A stretch of 64,000 bases of DNA from Acidobacteriota bacterium (GCA_020850715.1 JADZED010000025.1:48973-112972), one strand, 5' to 3'; counted from the first letter of the stretch, positions 10,780-20,029 are shown. The notes: generated by a model not told the origin, from the sequence alone. Program-made: numbers and translations.

Positions 10780-11997
10780 ATGACCAAGGGCCCGTCCACG
10801 CCGAACGAGGGCCAGAGCGCGGGAAGCGGCGCCCGGATCGCCGGACGCGGCACGCCAGATCGTCGGGAACGTTCGATCGCCGAGCGACGCCGCCAGCCGG
10901 GATGCGCCGGCGCGGCGCTCCGCGGTCGGCGCGGGCCGGCCGCCAGGCCGTGCCCGATACTGCTCGTCGCGTGCGCGCTCGCCGCCCTGGCGGCCGCCGT
11001 CCACGGACAGACACCGGCGCAGCAGGCCGGAGACCAGGATCCGTTCCGGTTCAGGAGCGGGGTCGATCTGGTCAGCGTGACCGCCACGGTCTCGGATCTC
11101 GCCGGACACTTCGTCTCGAATCTCGCCAAAGACGACTTCGTCGTGTACGAGGACGATCGCCCGGTGGAGGTGACGTCCTTCAGCGCGGACCGGGTGCCGG
11201 TCAGCCTCGGCATCGCCGTCGACACCAGCGGCAGCATGGCTGGCGAGAAGATGCAGGCGGCGCGCGGCGCGCTCGAGCGGTTCCTCACGATGCTGCTCGA
11301 TCGCGGAGACGAGATGTTCCTGTACCGCTTCAGTGAGACGCCCGAGCTCGTGCAGCCCTGGTCCGACGATCGCGACGCGCTGGCGCGCGCGCTCGGCCGG
11401 CTGCACCCGAGCGGCGGCACCGCGATGTACGACGCCGTCGCCGAGGCGGTGCCGATGGTCGGCGGCGGACGGAACCGCAAGAAGGCGCTGCTCATCGTCT
11501 CCGACGGGCGCGACACGTCGAGCGTCTCGAGCGTGATGGCCGTCAAGGGGCTGATCCGCGAGAGCGAGGCGCTGGTCTACGCGGTCGGCGTCGACTGCAG
11601 CGCCGGCGCGGGAAGACCTCGCGCGCCGATCGTCCGGCCGCAGCGTCTGCCGGGGCCTCGGCCGTTTCCGCTGCCGCCCGGCGGCCGCCCGCCGTGGGGG
11701 CGTCCGCAGCCGCCGCCCCGCATGCCCGATCCCGGCTGGATGCGCCCGTGCAGCGATCCGGTCGACGCGGAGGCATTGCGCGATCTGACCGACGACAGCG
11801 GCGGCCGCACCGAGATCGTCCGCGACGCGCGCGACCTCGCGCCGGCGACCGAGGGGATCGCCGACGAGCTGACCAGACAGTACTCTCTGGGCTACCCGGC
11901 TCCGGCGCGGAAGGACGGCCGCTGGCACACGATTCGAGTGGAGGTCCGCAACCCCGGGTACCGCGTCCGCGCGCGGCGCGGCTATTTCGCGAACTGA
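10780..11997 (+). CDS. Secreted VWFA-related Acidobacteria-type protein with a proline-rich insert
   Basis: The 405-residue protein carries a hydrophobic export segment at about residues 59-75 (PILLVACALAALAAAVHGQ). A short beta-strand region follows (FRSGVDLVSVTATVSD...DFVVYEDD), then a von Willebrand A domain. The metal-ion-dependent adhesion site is intact: DTSGS at 148-152, the threonine of SGGT at about 214 and SDG at 241-243. This matches the VWFA-related domain family typical of Acidobacteriota. The unusual feature is a loop of about 50 residues rich in Pro/Arg/Gly (about 275-323) flanked by Cys273 and Cys324, inserted late in the VWA domain. The start at ATG 10780 is supported by GAGGA just upstream, but leaves an unusually long N-terminal region before the signal. 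Ligand and role are unknown; adhesion or protein-complex assembly is likely. Confidence 0.84.
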   Translation: MTKGPSTPNEGQSAGSGARIAGRGTPDRRERSIAERRRQPGCAGAALRGRRGPAARPCPILLVACALAALAAAVHGQTPAQQAGDQDPFRFRSGVDLVSVTATVSDLAGHFVSNLAKDDFVVYEDDRPVEVTSFSADRVPVSLGIAVDTSGSMAGEKMQAARGALERFLTMLLDRGDEMFLYRFSETPELVQPWSDDRDALARALGRLHPSGGTAMYDAVAEAVPMVGGGRNRKKALLIVSDGRDTSSVSSVMAVKGLIRESEALVYAVGVDCSAGAGRPRAPIVRPQRLPGPRPFPLPPGGRPPWGRPQPPPRMPDPGWMRPCSDPVDAEALRDLTDDSGGRTEIVRDARDLAPATEGIADELTRQYSLGYPAPARKDGRWHTIRVEVRNPGYRVRARRGYFAN

Positions 11998-12085
11998 AGA
12001 TCCCGGACGCCGAACCCCGCGCCCGGAGCGCCGTCCCTCGCACCGAACGGACCCGGCGCGAGGGACCCGCCGCGTCGAACCCGCT

Positions 12086-12091
12086 TAGAAT
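12086..12091 (+). promoter_or_regulatory. Candidate -10 element (TAGAAT) for the ZIP transporter gene
   Basis: TAGAAT ends 5 nt before the GTG start codon of the transporter gene. There is no Shine-Dalgarno sequence, so a leaderless transcript is suggested. Confidence 0.45.
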
Positions 12092-12096
12092 ATCGC

Positions 12097-12843
12097 GTGC
12101 CTCTTCTCGCGACCGCGCTCGGGCTCAGTCTGTTCGGCAGCTTCGGCGGGCTGCTGGTCGCATCGTCGCTCCTGCTGTTCGAAGACGGGTCGCGCGCGCG
12201 GATCGTGCCATGGCTCGTGAGCTATGCCGTCGGCGCGCTGCTGGGCGTCTCGCTGCTCGCGCTGCTGCCGGAGGCGCTCGATTCGCTCAGCGCATCCCGC
12301 GTGCTCGGCACCCTGCTGGCGGGCATCCTCACCTTCTTCGTGCTCGAGAAGCTCGTGCTCCTGCGGCACTGCCACACCGATGCCTGCCACGTGCACAGCT
12401 CGACGGCGCCGCTGGTGATCGTCGGCGACGCGTTTCACAACTTCATGGACGGCGCGATCATCTGCGCCGCCGTGCTGAGCTCGGTCCCGCTCGGCGTGAA
12501 CACGGCGATTGCCGTCGCGGCGCACGAGATTCCGCAGGAAGTCGGCGACGTGGCGATACTGCTGGCGGCGGGCTACAGCCGCCGGCGCGCGTTCATGCTC
12601 AACATCGTCTCGGGCGCGTCGGGGCTCGTCGGCGCGCTGCTCGCCTTCGTCGCCGTGTCGATCGTGCCCCAGGTGAGGCCCTACGTCCTCGCGTTCTCGT
12701 CGGCCAGCCTGATCTACATCGCGATGTCCGATCTCATTCCCGATCTGCACCGCGGGCAGGTCGACCGGAACGCCGTGCGGCAGGTGCTGCTGATCGCGAC
12801 CGGCGTCGCGACGATTGTCGTCTTCGAGCGTCTGGTCGGATGA
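12097..12843 (+). CDS. ZIP family divalent metal transporter
   Basis: The 248-residue inner-membrane protein has about eight hydrophobic helices. It carries the two ZIP metal-site motifs, HNFMDG at 114-119 on helix IV and HEIPQE at 143-148 on helix V, which bind zinc or iron during import. Between helices III and IV is a histidine/cysteine loop (HCHTDACHVH, 91-100), typical of a metal-sensing cytoplasmic loop. Length and motif spacing fit bacterial ZIP proteins such as ZupT. The GTG start is preceded by TAGAAT at 5 nt and no ribosome-binding site. It is the last plus-strand gene before the convergent [2Fe-2S] gene. Zinc is the most likely substrate but the metal cannot be read from sequence. 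Confidence 0.9.
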   Translation: MPLLATALGLSLFGSFGGLLVASSLLLFEDGSRARIVPWLVSYAVGALLGVSLLALLPEALDSLSASRVLGTLLAGILTFFVLEKLVLLRHCHTDACHVHSSTAPLVIVGDAFHNFMDGAIICAAVLSSVPLGVNTAIAVAAHEIPQEVGDVAILLAAGYSRRRAFMLNIVSGASGLVGALLAFVAVSIVPQVRPYVLAFSSASLIYIAMSDLIPDLHRGQVDRNAVRQVLLIATGVATIVVFERLVG

Positions 12844-12870
12844 ACCGCGGCGGGTGAACCTCTCGCACCC

Positions 12871-13233
12871 TCACTCCAGCGGATGTTCCGCGATCAGGTA
12901 CTCGGCGACCGGGCGGCCGCCGACGAGGTGCTCCTGGATGATGCGTTCGAGGACCGGCGGATCGCACTGCCGGTACCAGACGCCTTCGGGGTAGACGAGC
13001 GCGATCGGCCCGCCTTCGCAGATCCGCAGGCAGTTCGCCTTGGTCCGGAGCACGCCGCCCTGTTCGGAGAGCCCGAGCGCCTTCAGCCGCTGCTTGAGAT
13101 ACTCCCATGCTTCGAGGCCCCGCGCCCGCTCGCAGCACTTCGGCGTCGTCTGGTCGCAGCAGAGGAAGATGTGGCGCCGCGCCGCGCCGACGCCAATGCC
13201 CCGCGCGGCCGCCCGCTGCGAGTCCAGCGTCAT
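12871..13233 (-). CDS. Thioredoxin-fold [2Fe-2S] ferredoxin-like protein
   Basis: The 120-residue protein resembles the C-terminal domain of NuoE/HoxF-type and Shethna-like [2Fe-2S] ferredoxins. After HIFLCCDQ it has cysteines at 25, 26, 33 and 34, then [10 protein letters not shown] with Cys68 and Cys72. [10 protein letters not shown] follows, with an extra Cys90. The CX8-12C plus CXXXC pattern and the GP/YPEGVWY block are those of (2Fe-2S) ferredoxin domain proteins related to CobW-linked and nif-type ferredoxins. It probably transfers electrons in the cytoplasm; its partner is unknown. The open frame extends to 13320, but I chose the ATG at 13233 because the earlier part overlaps the divergent apaG gene. 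The doubled CC pairs are slightly unusual. Confidence 0.82.
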   Translation of the reverse strand: MTLDSQRAAARGIGVGAARRHIFLCCDQTTPKCCERARGLEAWEYLKQRLKALGLSEQGGVLRTKANCLRICEGGPIALVYPEGVWYRQCDPPVLERIIQEHLVGGRPVAEYLIAEHPLE

Positions 13234-13306
13234 GCGCCGGCCCCGCCGCGGCGCAGCCCATGTGGTCGCCGGCGGTCGAGGGCTGCTATCATAGGACCCG
13301 GCCCTC

Positions 13307-13726
13307 ATGCAGGACGCCAAACATCAGCAGCTCCACGCCAGCACCTCCGAGGCCGTCACGAACAACATTCGCGTCGAGGTCGAATCGCAGTACGCGCCCG
13401 AGCGGTCGCAGCCGTTCCAGAGCGAATGGTTCTTCTACTACACCATCCGGATCACGAACGAGGGCGGCGAGACGGTGCAGCTGATCAGCCGGCACGGGAT
13501 CATCACCGACGCCACCGCGCACGTCGAGGAAGTCCGCGGCCCCGGGGTGATCGGCGAACAGCCGGTCCTCGCACCGGGCGAATCCTTCCAGTACACGTCG
13601 GGCTGTCACCTGCGCACCTCGTCGGGCGTCATGCGCGGCAGCTATCAGATGGTGTCCGAGGGCGGGAGCCATTTCGACATCGCGATCGCCCCCTTCGCCC
13701 TGCACGAACCCTACACCGTGCACTGA
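13307..13726 (+). CDS. apaG: ApaG domain protein
   Basis: The 139-residue protein contains the full ApaG fold (DUF525), with [60 protein letters not shown] and a final [16 protein letters not shown]. ApaG is a small immunoglobulin-like cytoplasmic protein linked in enterobacteria to cobalt/magnesium resistance and to diadenosine-polyphosphate metabolism; its biochemical role is still unclear. The length is normal. It is divergent from the [2Fe-2S] gene with 73 bp between the starts. A TATCAT hexamer lies 14 nt before the ATG, so the leader is very short. The gene is convergent with ispG downstream, with 40 bp between the stops. Confidence 0.93.
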   Translation: MQDAKHQQLHASTSEAVTNNIRVEVESQYAPERSQPFQSEWFFYYTIRITNEGGETVQLISRHGIITDATAHVEEVRGPGVIGEQPVLAPGESFQYTSGCHLRTSSGVMRGSYQMVSEGGSHFDIAIAPFALHEPYTVH

Positions 13727-13766
13727 AGCTCGCGCGGACGGCCCGCCCGGAGAGCGCCGGCGCCGC

Positions 13767-14993
13767 TCACCGCAGCGGGTAGTGCGCGGCGACGTAGTCC
13801 TCGACGAGGTCCTGAAATGCCGCCGCCAGTTCGTCGTGGGTGCCGCGCAGCGTCAGCGCGTGGCGCCCGTCGATGAATACCGGACAGTTCGGCGCCTCGC
13901 CGGTCCCCGGCAGGCTGATGCCGATGCTGGCCGCCTTCGACTCGCCCGGTCCGTTCACCACGCAGCCCATCACCGCGAGCGTCATCGTCTCGACCCCGTC
14001 GCGCGCCGCCTTCCACTCCGGCATCTTCTCGCGCACGTAGCCCTGGATCCGCTCCGCCAGCTCCTGAAACGTGGTGCTCGTCGTCCTGCCGCAGCCCGGG
14101 CAGGCGGTGACGCTCGGCGCGAACGACCGCAGTCCGAGCGACTGGAGCAGTTCGCACGCGGCGTAGACCTCCTCGCGCCGGTCGCCGCCCGGACGCGGCG
14201 TGAGCGACACGCGGATGGTGTCGCCGATGCCCTCGTGCAGGAGGACGCCCATGGCCGCCGACGACCACACGAGCCCCTTGACGCCCATGCCGGCCTCGGT
14301 GAGCCCCAGATGCAGCGGCTGCTCGGTCTGCCGCGCGAGCGCGCGGTACACGTCGACGAGGTCGCGCGGCCGCGACGTCTTGCAGGAAATGACGATCTGA
14401 TCGCGGCCGAGCCCGCTGTCGAGCGCGAGCGACGTCGATTCGAGGGCCGAGATCACCATGCACTCGTTGATGATCTCGTCCGACGTCCGGCCGCGTCCGC
14501 GATCGGCGTTCTCCTGCATGCGCTCGACGACCAGCGCCTGGTTCAACGAGCCGGCGTTGACGCCGATCCGCACCGGCCTGCCCTGGTCGCGCGCCACCTT
14601 GCAGATCGTGGCGAACTGCGCGTCGCGCCGGCGGCCGGTGCCCACGTTGCCCGGGTTGATGCGGTACTTGTCGAGCGCGCGGGCGCACTCGGGAAACCCG
14701 GTCAGCAGCAGGTGGCCGTTGTAGTGGAAGTCGCCGATGAGCGGCGCGCGGCATCCCTGGTCGAGCATCCGCTGCTTGATCTCGGGGACGGCCGCGGCCG
14801 CCTCGGGCACGTTCACCGTGACGCGCACCAGCTCCGCACCCGCCTCGGCCAGCTCGACGCACTGCTGTGCCGTCGCGCGCGCATCGGCCGTGTCGGTGAT
14901 CGTCATCGACTGCACGGCAACCGGCGCGCCGCCGCCTATCTGAAGATGTCCGACCTTGACGCCTACCGTCCGATGGAGCTTCAGCGTTGGCAT
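13767..14993 (-). CDS. ispG: 4-hydroxy-3-methylbut-2-en-1-yl diphosphate synthase
   Basis: IspG (GcpE) catalyses the penultimate step of the non-mevalonate isoprenoid pathway, converting MEcPP to HMBPP with a [4Fe-4S] cluster. The 408-residue protein is the two-domain bacterial form. The TIM-barrel part begins [24 protein letters not shown]. The cluster ligands are Cys298 and Cys301 in [10 protein letters not shown] and Cys344 in [10 protein letters not shown], with Glu351 as the fourth ligand. The ATG at 14993 is supported by the conserved N-terminus. A -10-like TATCAT lies 9 nt upstream, again without a Shine-Dalgarno sequence. Only 26 bp separate this start from the divergent oxidoreductase start at 15020. 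Confidence 0.97.
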   Translation of the reverse strand: MPTLKLHRTVGVKVGHLQIGGGAPVAVQSMTITDTADARATAQQCVELAEAGAELVRVTVNVPEAAAAVPEIKQRMLDQGCRAPLIGDFHYNGHLLLTGFPECARALDKYRINPGNVGTGRRRDAQFATICKVARDQGRPVRIGVNAGSLNQALVVERMQENADRGRGRTSDEIINECMVISALESTSLALDSGLGRDQIVISCKTSRPRDLVDVYRALARQTEQPLHLGLTEAGMGVKGLVWSSAAMGVLLHEGIGDTIRVSLTPRPGGDRREEVYAACELLQSLGLRSFAPSVTACPGCGRTTSTTFQELAERIQGYVREKMPEWKAARDGVETMTLAVMGCVVNGPGESKAASIGISLPGTGEAPNCPVFIDGRHALTLRGTHDELAAAFQDLVEDYVAAHYPLR

Positions 14994-15002
14994 CGAATTC
15001 CC

Positions 15003-15008
15003 ATGATA
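15003..15008 (-). promoter_or_regulatory. ispG: Candidate -10 element (TATCAT) for ispG in a 26-bp divergent gap
   Basis: TATCAT on the minus strand lies 9 nt before the ispG ATG inside the 26-bp gap shared with the oxidoreductase gene. Any -35 contact would lie within the oxidoreductase coding sequence. No ribosome-binding site is present on the ispG side. Confidence 0.4.
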
Positions 15009-15019
15009 GCCTGACCTTC

Positions 15020-15994
15020 ATGAAAGCCATCCGCGTGCACGCGTTCGGCGGTCCGGAGCTGCTGCAGCTCGAGGAAGTTCCCGATCCCAGGCCCGGGCCT
15101 CGCCAGGCCGTCGTGCGCCTGAGCGCCGCCGGGGTGAACCCGGTCGACGTCTACATCCAGCGCGGCGGCTACGCGCGCACGCCGCCGCTTCCCTACACGC
15201 CGGGGTTCGACGGCGCCGGCGAGATCGAACAGGTCGGCCCCGGGCTCGAAGGCTTCGCAGTGGGCGATCGGGTGTACGTCGCCGGGCCCGGCGAGACGAT
15301 CGCAGGCGCCGGCACCTACGCGGAACGCGTCGTGTGCACGGCCAGCCAGCTGCACCGCCTGCCCGCGCGCACGAGCTTCGCGCAGGGCGCGGCGCTCGGC
15401 GTGCCCTACGCGACCGCGTATCGCGCGCTCTTCCAGCGCGCCGCGGCGCAGCCGGGCGAGACGGTCCTGGTGCACGGCGCCACCGGCGGCGTCGGCATCG
15501 CGTGCGTGGAACTCGCGCGCGCGCACGGTCTCCGCGTGATCGGCACCGGCAGCACCGAACGCGGCCTGCAGGCGGTGCGCGACCGCGGGGCCGCGCTCGT
15601 CGTCCGTCACGACCGCCCCGGGTACCTCGACGAGATCGCGGCCGCGGCGCCCGCCGGCGTCGACGTGGTCGTCGAAATGGCCGCGCACCTCAACCTCGAC
15701 AAGGATCTCGGGCTGCTCGCCCGGCGCGGGCGCGTCGTGGTCGTGGGCAGCCGGGGCCGCGTCGAGATCGATCCCCGCCAGACGATGGGGCGCGACGCGG
15801 CGATCCTGGGCATGACGCTCTTCAACGCGACCGCGGCGGAACTGGCCGTCATTCACGACGCGCTCATCTCGGGCCTGGAGGACGGCCGCCTGAACCCGCT
15901 CGTCGGCCGCGAACTGCCGCTCGCCGAGGCGGCGCGTGCGCACGCCGCGATGATGGAGACCGGCGCGTTCGGCAAGATCGTGCTCGCGATCTGA
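15020..15994 (+). CDS. NADPH:quinone reductase-like zinc-independent oxidoreductase
   Basis: The 324-residue protein is a medium-chain dehydrogenase/reductase of the quinone oxidoreductase (QOR/zeta-crystallin) branch. It starts MKAIRVHAFGGPELLQLEEVP, has AGVNPVDVYIQRGGYARTPPLPYTPGFDGAG in the catalytic domain, and carries the NADPH-binding motif VHGATGGVGIACVELARAHG near residues 154-173. The cysteine/histidine ligands of zinc alcohol dehydrogenases are absent. It should reduce quinones or enones in the cytosol. The frame opens 11 codons earlier, but the ATG at 15020 matches the family N-terminus. It is divergent from ispG with only 26 bp between starts and is followed by a 502-bp gap. Confidence 0.92.
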   Translation: MKAIRVHAFGGPELLQLEEVPDPRPGPRQAVVRLSAAGVNPVDVYIQRGGYARTPPLPYTPGFDGAGEIEQVGPGLEGFAVGDRVYVAGPGETIAGAGTYAERVVCTASQLHRLPARTSFAQGAALGVPYATAYRALFQRAAAQPGETVLVHGATGGVGIACVELARAHGLRVIGTGSTERGLQAVRDRGAALVVRHDRPGYLDEIAAAAPAGVDVVVEMAAHLNLDKDLGLLARRGRVVVVGSRGRVEIDPRQTMGRDAAILGMTLFNATAAELAVIHDALISGLEDGRLNPLVGRELPLAEAARAHAAMMETGAFGKIVLAI

Positions 15995-16496
15995 CCGAAC
16001 GGGCCGTTGCCGCGCCGGCCCTCGGAGCCCGCTTCGCGAGGGCGCTCCGTGAGAGGCGCGCGCCGGTCCGCCGTCCGCCGGGCCGGGCGGTCCGCGGGCA
16101 ACTCCTCAGGCGGTCCCTCGTAAGTCGCGAGGGACGGTTCACCAGATCTGCCGCCCCGCGGCGATCGCGCAGGCATTCAATCCCGCGTCTGTCCGGCGGC
16201 AACAAAGGGAGGCGGATGGCAGGCGCTCGCGCGAGGGAGGGAACCCTGTGCGTGCCGGCGGCGTCGAACTGGCGGGGCCGCATCCCGGACCCGCGGAAGG
16301 CCTGGCCGTCCGTGCTGAACGAAGACCAGATCGCGAAGCGCCGGGGCGGCCGGGCGCGAAGGCCGGAGACAACCGGGAATACTCGAGCGCTGGTCAATGC
16401 CGGCAGCCGGGCAGCGCCGTCGGCGAATTGTGTCGCGAATCACGGGTCCGGGACACTACACTGAGGGACGGCCTTGTTCACGAAAGCGAGGGACAG
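15995..16496 (+). other. Intergenic stretch with a small hairpin, no gene recognised
   Basis: This 502-bp gap carries open frames on both strands, but their arginine/proline-rich translations look like GC-driven noise. The one clear structure is an 8-bp perfect inverted repeat, GTCCCTCG and CGAGGGAC, at 16113-16135 with a 7-nt loop. It lies about 120 bp past the oxidoreductase stop and could be a transcript end or an RNA hairpin; no T-tract follows. Near the downstream gene, TACACT at 16457-16462 is a possible -10 box, giving a leader of about 28 nt with the GAGGGA ribosome-binding site. Confidence 0.45.
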
Positions 16497-17153
16497 ATGA
16501 AACGGTTCTTGGTGACGGCGACGTTCGTCGCGCTCGGCCTGGGCGTGCTGACGGCCCAGTCGATGCAGAAACCCAACGACGATCCCGACATGATGCATGC
16601 CGGCGGCGGTACGCTCCCGGCGGGATGGAGCGCGCGCCTCGACAGCGGCGCCACCAAGCCCGACGGCGTGCAGATCATGCCGATGGGCAGCGGCCTGCAC
16701 TTCAAGTCGGGTCCGGCCGGCATCTACTACCGAAGCGCCGACACCAAGAGCGGCGCCTACACCGTCTCGGCGACGTTCATGCAGATGGAAATGGCCAGCC
16801 ACCCGGAGGCCTACGGCCTGTTCATCGGCGGCTCGGATCTGGCCGGCGCGAATCAGAAGTACACCTACTTCCTTGTCCGCCAGGACGGCAAGTACCTGAT
16901 CAAGAAGCGCGCGGGCACCGCGACGCCCACCGTCGTCAACTGGACCGATAGCGCCGCCGTGAAGAAGGCCGACGCCGCCGGCAAGGCGACCAACCAGCTG
17001 AGCATCAAGGTCGCCGGCGACAAGGTGTCGTTCCTGGTCAACGGCACCGAGGTCGGCTCGGCGCCGGCAGCCGACGTGGACACCAGCGGCATTGCCGGCC
17101 TCCGCGTCAATCACAACCTGAGCGTCCACGTGGACGGTTTCGCGATCAAGTAG
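16497..17153 (+). CDS. Secreted lectin-fold protein resembling 3-keto-disaccharide hydrolase (DUF1080) domains
   Basis: The 218-residue protein has a signal peptide (MKRFLVTATFVALGLGVLTAQS). A single beta-sandwich domain follows with LHFKSGPAGIYYRSADTKSGAYTVSATF, YGLFIGGSDL, YTYFLVRQDGKYLIKKR, NQLSIKVAGDKVSFLVNGTEV and a final GIAGLRVNHNLSVHVDGFAIK. This pattern of strands matches concanavalin A-like/DUF1080-type domains that bind or cleave sugars. No catalytic residue can be assigned. GAGGGACAG sits just before the ATG at 16497 and decides the start over longer in-frame alternatives. It is 44 bp upstream of the UPF0182 gene and may be co-transcribed with it. It is likely periplasmic or extracellular. 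Confidence 0.75.
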   Translation: MKRFLVTATFVALGLGVLTAQSMQKPNDDPDMMHAGGGTLPAGWSARLDSGATKPDGVQIMPMGSGLHFKSGPAGIYYRSADTKSGAYTVSATFMQMEMASHPEAYGLFIGGSDLAGANQKYTYFLVRQDGKYLIKKRAGTATPTVVNWTDSAAVKKADAAGKATNQLSIKVAGDKVSFLVNGTEVGSAPAADVDTSGIAGLRVNHNLSVHVDGFAIK

Positions 17154-17197
17154 GCGCCCGGCCGGGGCGCGGCATCCGCGCGTCTTCGTCTGTAGAC

Positions 17198-20029
17198 ATG
17201 CCCCCTACGCTCGACTGGCCCCCGCCGCGGCCGCCGCGGCGGGCCGGCCGTCTGTTCCTCCTCGCGGTGCTCGCCGTCGTCGCCCTCGGCGGCGGCACCG
17301 CCCTCGGCTATTACGTCGATGCCCTCTGGTACGGATCGCTCGGCTTCAGCGACGTCTTCTGGACGCGGCTGAATCTCGAGGCGCTGGTGTTTGTGGCGTT
17401 CGCGGCCGCGACCTTCGCGGTCCTCTCGATCGCGTACCGTGTGCTGAAGCCGCCGCACCTGGGCGAGATCGCCGGCGGCACCATCCGCATCAACGGCCAG
17501 CCTGTCCGGCTGCCGGTCGAACCGGTGCTCGACATGTTCGCGCTCGGCCTGTCGACCCTCCTCGCGCTCGCCGTCGGCGCCGGCATGATGGCCCGGTGGT
17601 CGACGCTTGCGCTCTACTGGTACGCGCCCGGTCCCGCGGGCGCCGCCGCGGGCGCCGCCGATCCGATCTTCTCGCGGCCGCTGGCGTTCTACCTGTTCAC
17701 GCTGCCGGCCTGGCAGATGCTGACCGGCTGGCTGCTGACGCTCGCCGTCGTCGTCTGCGGCATCGCGCTGTTCTTCGTCGTGATCACCGGCGGCGGCCAC
17801 GTGCTCATGCGCCGGGGTCCTTCGCGCGACACGCCGCTGCGCGGCTTCTCGGTGGCGGTCGGAGGGCTGATGGCCGTCATGGCGGCGCGCGTATACCTCG
17901 CCCGCTTCGAGCGGCTGTTCGCCGATCACACGATCTTCTCCGGGGTCACCTACACCGACGCGCACGTCATGATCCCCGGCATGCTCGTCGTGTCGATCGC
18001 CCTGCTGCTCGGCGCGGCGGCGGCTCTGGTGAACGCCGCCGTCTCGCCGCGGCTCCGGTGGCTGGTCGCCGCGGCCGCGCCGCCCGCCGGATCGCTCGCC
18101 GTCGTCGGCCTGCTCGGCTGGTACGTGGGCACCTTCGTGGTCAAGCCGAACGAACTGGTGCGGGAGCGGCCCTACATCACGCACAACATCGAGCTGACGC
18201 GGCAGGCTTACGGGCTCGACCAGCTCGAGGCCGAGGCGTTTCCGGCGGCCCAGGGCGTCGAGGCGGCCGACGCCGCGAACAACCAGGAGACGCTTCGCAG
18301 CATCCGCCTGTGGGACTGGCGCGCCCTGCAGGACACGCTCCGCCAGATCCAGGCGATCCGGACGTATTACGATTTCCTCGACATCGACATCGATCGCTAC
18401 GCGATCGACGGCCGCGTCACGCAGATGATGGTCGCCGCGCGCGAGCTGAACGTCGCCAAGCTGCCCGAGAGCAGCCGCAACTGGATCAACGAGAAGCTGA
18501 TCTACACGCACGGTTACGGCGTGACGATGAACCCGGTCAACGGCTTCACGCCCGAAGGCATGCCGGACCTGATTCTGAGCAACATGCCGGTGGAATCCAG
18601 GGCGCCCGGGATCGCGATCGCCAGGCCGGAGATCTATTTCGGCGAAGCGACCGACACCGACGTCTACGTCAACACGCGGCAGGAAGAATTCGACTATCCC
18701 CAGGGCGACGCCAACCGGGTCAGCTCCTACGAAGGCACCGGCGGCATCCTCGTCGGCGGCTTCCTGCGCCGGCTGCTGATCGCGGCCGACCGCGGCGATC
18801 TGATGAAGCTCCCCTTCAGCGACGATGTCAGCGCGTCGAGCCGGCTGCTCATGCGCCGCAACATCCGCGCCCGCGCCGCCGCCATCGCGCCGTTCCTCCT
18901 CTTCGACGACGACCCCTACATCGTCGTCGGCGACGATGGGCGCCTGCGGTGGATGATGGACGCGTTCACGACCTCGTCCAGCTATCCCTACGCCCGGCAC
19001 ATCGCGGCCGAGGGCGCGCGGTTCAACTACCTGCGGAACAGCGTGAAGGTGGTCGTCGACGCCTACGACGGCACCGTCTCGTTCTACGTGTTCGATCCGG
19101 CCGATCCGGTCCTCGCGGCCTATCGGCGGCTCTTTCCGACGCTGTTCAAGGACAGGGCCGAGATGCCGCCGGATCTGCTGCGGCACGTGCGCTATCCCGA
19201 GCTCATGATCTCGGTGCAGGCGGCCGTCTACGGGCTCTACCACATGACCAACCCCGACATGTTCTACAACCGCGAGGATCTCTGGAGCATCGCGAGCGAG
19301 ATCGCCACCGGCAGCGGCCAGCAGCAGGCCGAGATCACGATGGAGCCGAACTTCGTGCTCATGAAGCTGCCGGGCGAGTCGTCGGTCGAGTTCGTCGAGA
19401 TCCTGCCGTTCACGCCCGCGAACCGGAACAACCTGATCGGATGGATTGCCGGCCGCAGCGACGGCGAGCATTACGGCCGGGCGGTCGTGTACGAGTTCCC
19501 CAAGACGCGGCTGGTGGACGGCCCGCTGCAGATCGAGGCGCGGATCGATCAGAACGCGCAGCTGTCGGCGCAGATGTCGCTCTGGGATCAGCAGGGATCG
19601 AGCGTGCGCCGGGGCAACCTGATCGTGATACCCGTCGGGCGTGCGCTCCTCTATGCCGAGCCGATCTACCTGCAGGCCGAGCGCAGCCCGATGCCCGAGC
19701 TGCGGATTGTCGTCCTCGCGCTGCAGGACAGGCTGGCATACGGATCGACGTTCGAGGCCGCGCTGGCGAGCCTTTTCGGCGGCCAGCCCTCGACGCTGGA
19801 GAGCGCGGCGGTGCCGGCGGCGCCGTCCCCGGCGGCTGCAGCCGCACCCGTTTCATCGGGCGGCGCGCCAGCTCCCGCCCCGGCCGCCGCCGATCGCGAG
19901 GCGCTCATCGAGCAGGCGGCGCGCGACCTTGCCGATTACCAGCAGCTCACCGCCGAAGGGCGTCTCGGCGAGGCGGGGGCCAGGCTGGAGTCGCTCAAGC
20001 GCACGCTCGAGCAGCTTCAGCGGCGCTAG
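17198..20029 (+). CDS. UPF0182 family large membrane protein
   Basis: The 943-residue protein has the classic UPF0182 (COG1615) arrangement. About seven transmembrane helices fill the first 320 residues, beginning RLFLLAVLAVVALGGGTALGYYVDALWYGSLGFSDVFW. A large extracytoplasmic domain follows with family blocks such as RPYITHNIELTRQAYGL, QIQAIRTYYDFLDIDIDRY, YTHGYGVTMNPVNGFTPEG and PNFVLMKLPGESSVEFVEILPFTP. An Ala/Pro-rich linker and a short C-terminal helical hairpin (residues about 900-943) end the protein. The function of the family is unknown; it is widespread in Actinobacteria, Cyanobacteria and Acidobacteria. No cofactor motif is visible. It is followed by the secreted FKBP gene after 61 bp. 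Confidence 0.92.
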   Translation: MPPTLDWPPPRPPRRAGRLFLLAVLAVVALGGGTALGYYVDALWYGSLGFSDVFWTRLNLEALVFVAFAAATFAVLSIAYRVLKPPHLGEIAGGTIRINGQPVRLPVEPVLDMFALGLSTLLALAVGAGMMARWSTLALYWYAPGPAGAAAGAADPIFSRPLAFYLFTLPAWQMLTGWLLTLAVVVCGIALFFVVITGGGHVLMRRGPSRDTPLRGFSVAVGGLMAVMAARVYLARFERLFADHTIFSGVTYTDAHVMIPGMLVVSIALLLGAAAALVNAAVSPRLRWLVAAAAPPAGSLAVVGLLGWYVGTFVVKPNELVRERPYITHNIELTRQAYGLDQLEAEAFPAAQGVEAADAANNQETLRSIRLWDWRALQDTLRQIQAIRTYYDFLDIDIDRYAIDGRVTQMMVAARELNVAKLPESSRNWINEKLIYTHGYGVTMNPVNGFTPEGMPDLILSNMPVESRAPGIAIARPEIYFGEATDTDVYVNTRQEEFDYPQGDANRVSSYEGTGGILVGGFLRRLLIAADRGDLMKLPFSDDVSASSRLLMRRNIRARAAAIAPFLLFDDDPYIVVGDDGRLRWMMDAFTTSSSYPYARHIAAEGARFNYLRNSVKVVVDAYDGTVSFYVFDPADPVLAAYRRLFPTLFKDRAEMPPDLLRHVRYPELMISVQAAVYGLYHMTNPDMFYNREDLWSIASEIATGSGQQQAEITMEPNFVLMKLPGESSVEFVEILPFTPANRNNLIGWIAGRSDGEHYGRAVVYEFPKTRLVDGPLQIEARIDQNAQLSAQMSLWDQQGSSVRRGNLIVIPVGRALLYAEPIYLQAERSPMPELRIVVLALQDRLAYGSTFEAALASLFGGQPSTLESAAVPAAPSPAAAAAPVSSGGAPAPAPAAADREALIEQAARDLADYQQLTAEGRLGEAGARLESLKRTLEQLQRR

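Noticed and set aside
16113..16135. Intrinsic terminator for the quinone reductase gene
   Set aside because: The stem is only 8 bp, about 120 bp past the stop, and has no T-tract, so I did not call it a terminator.
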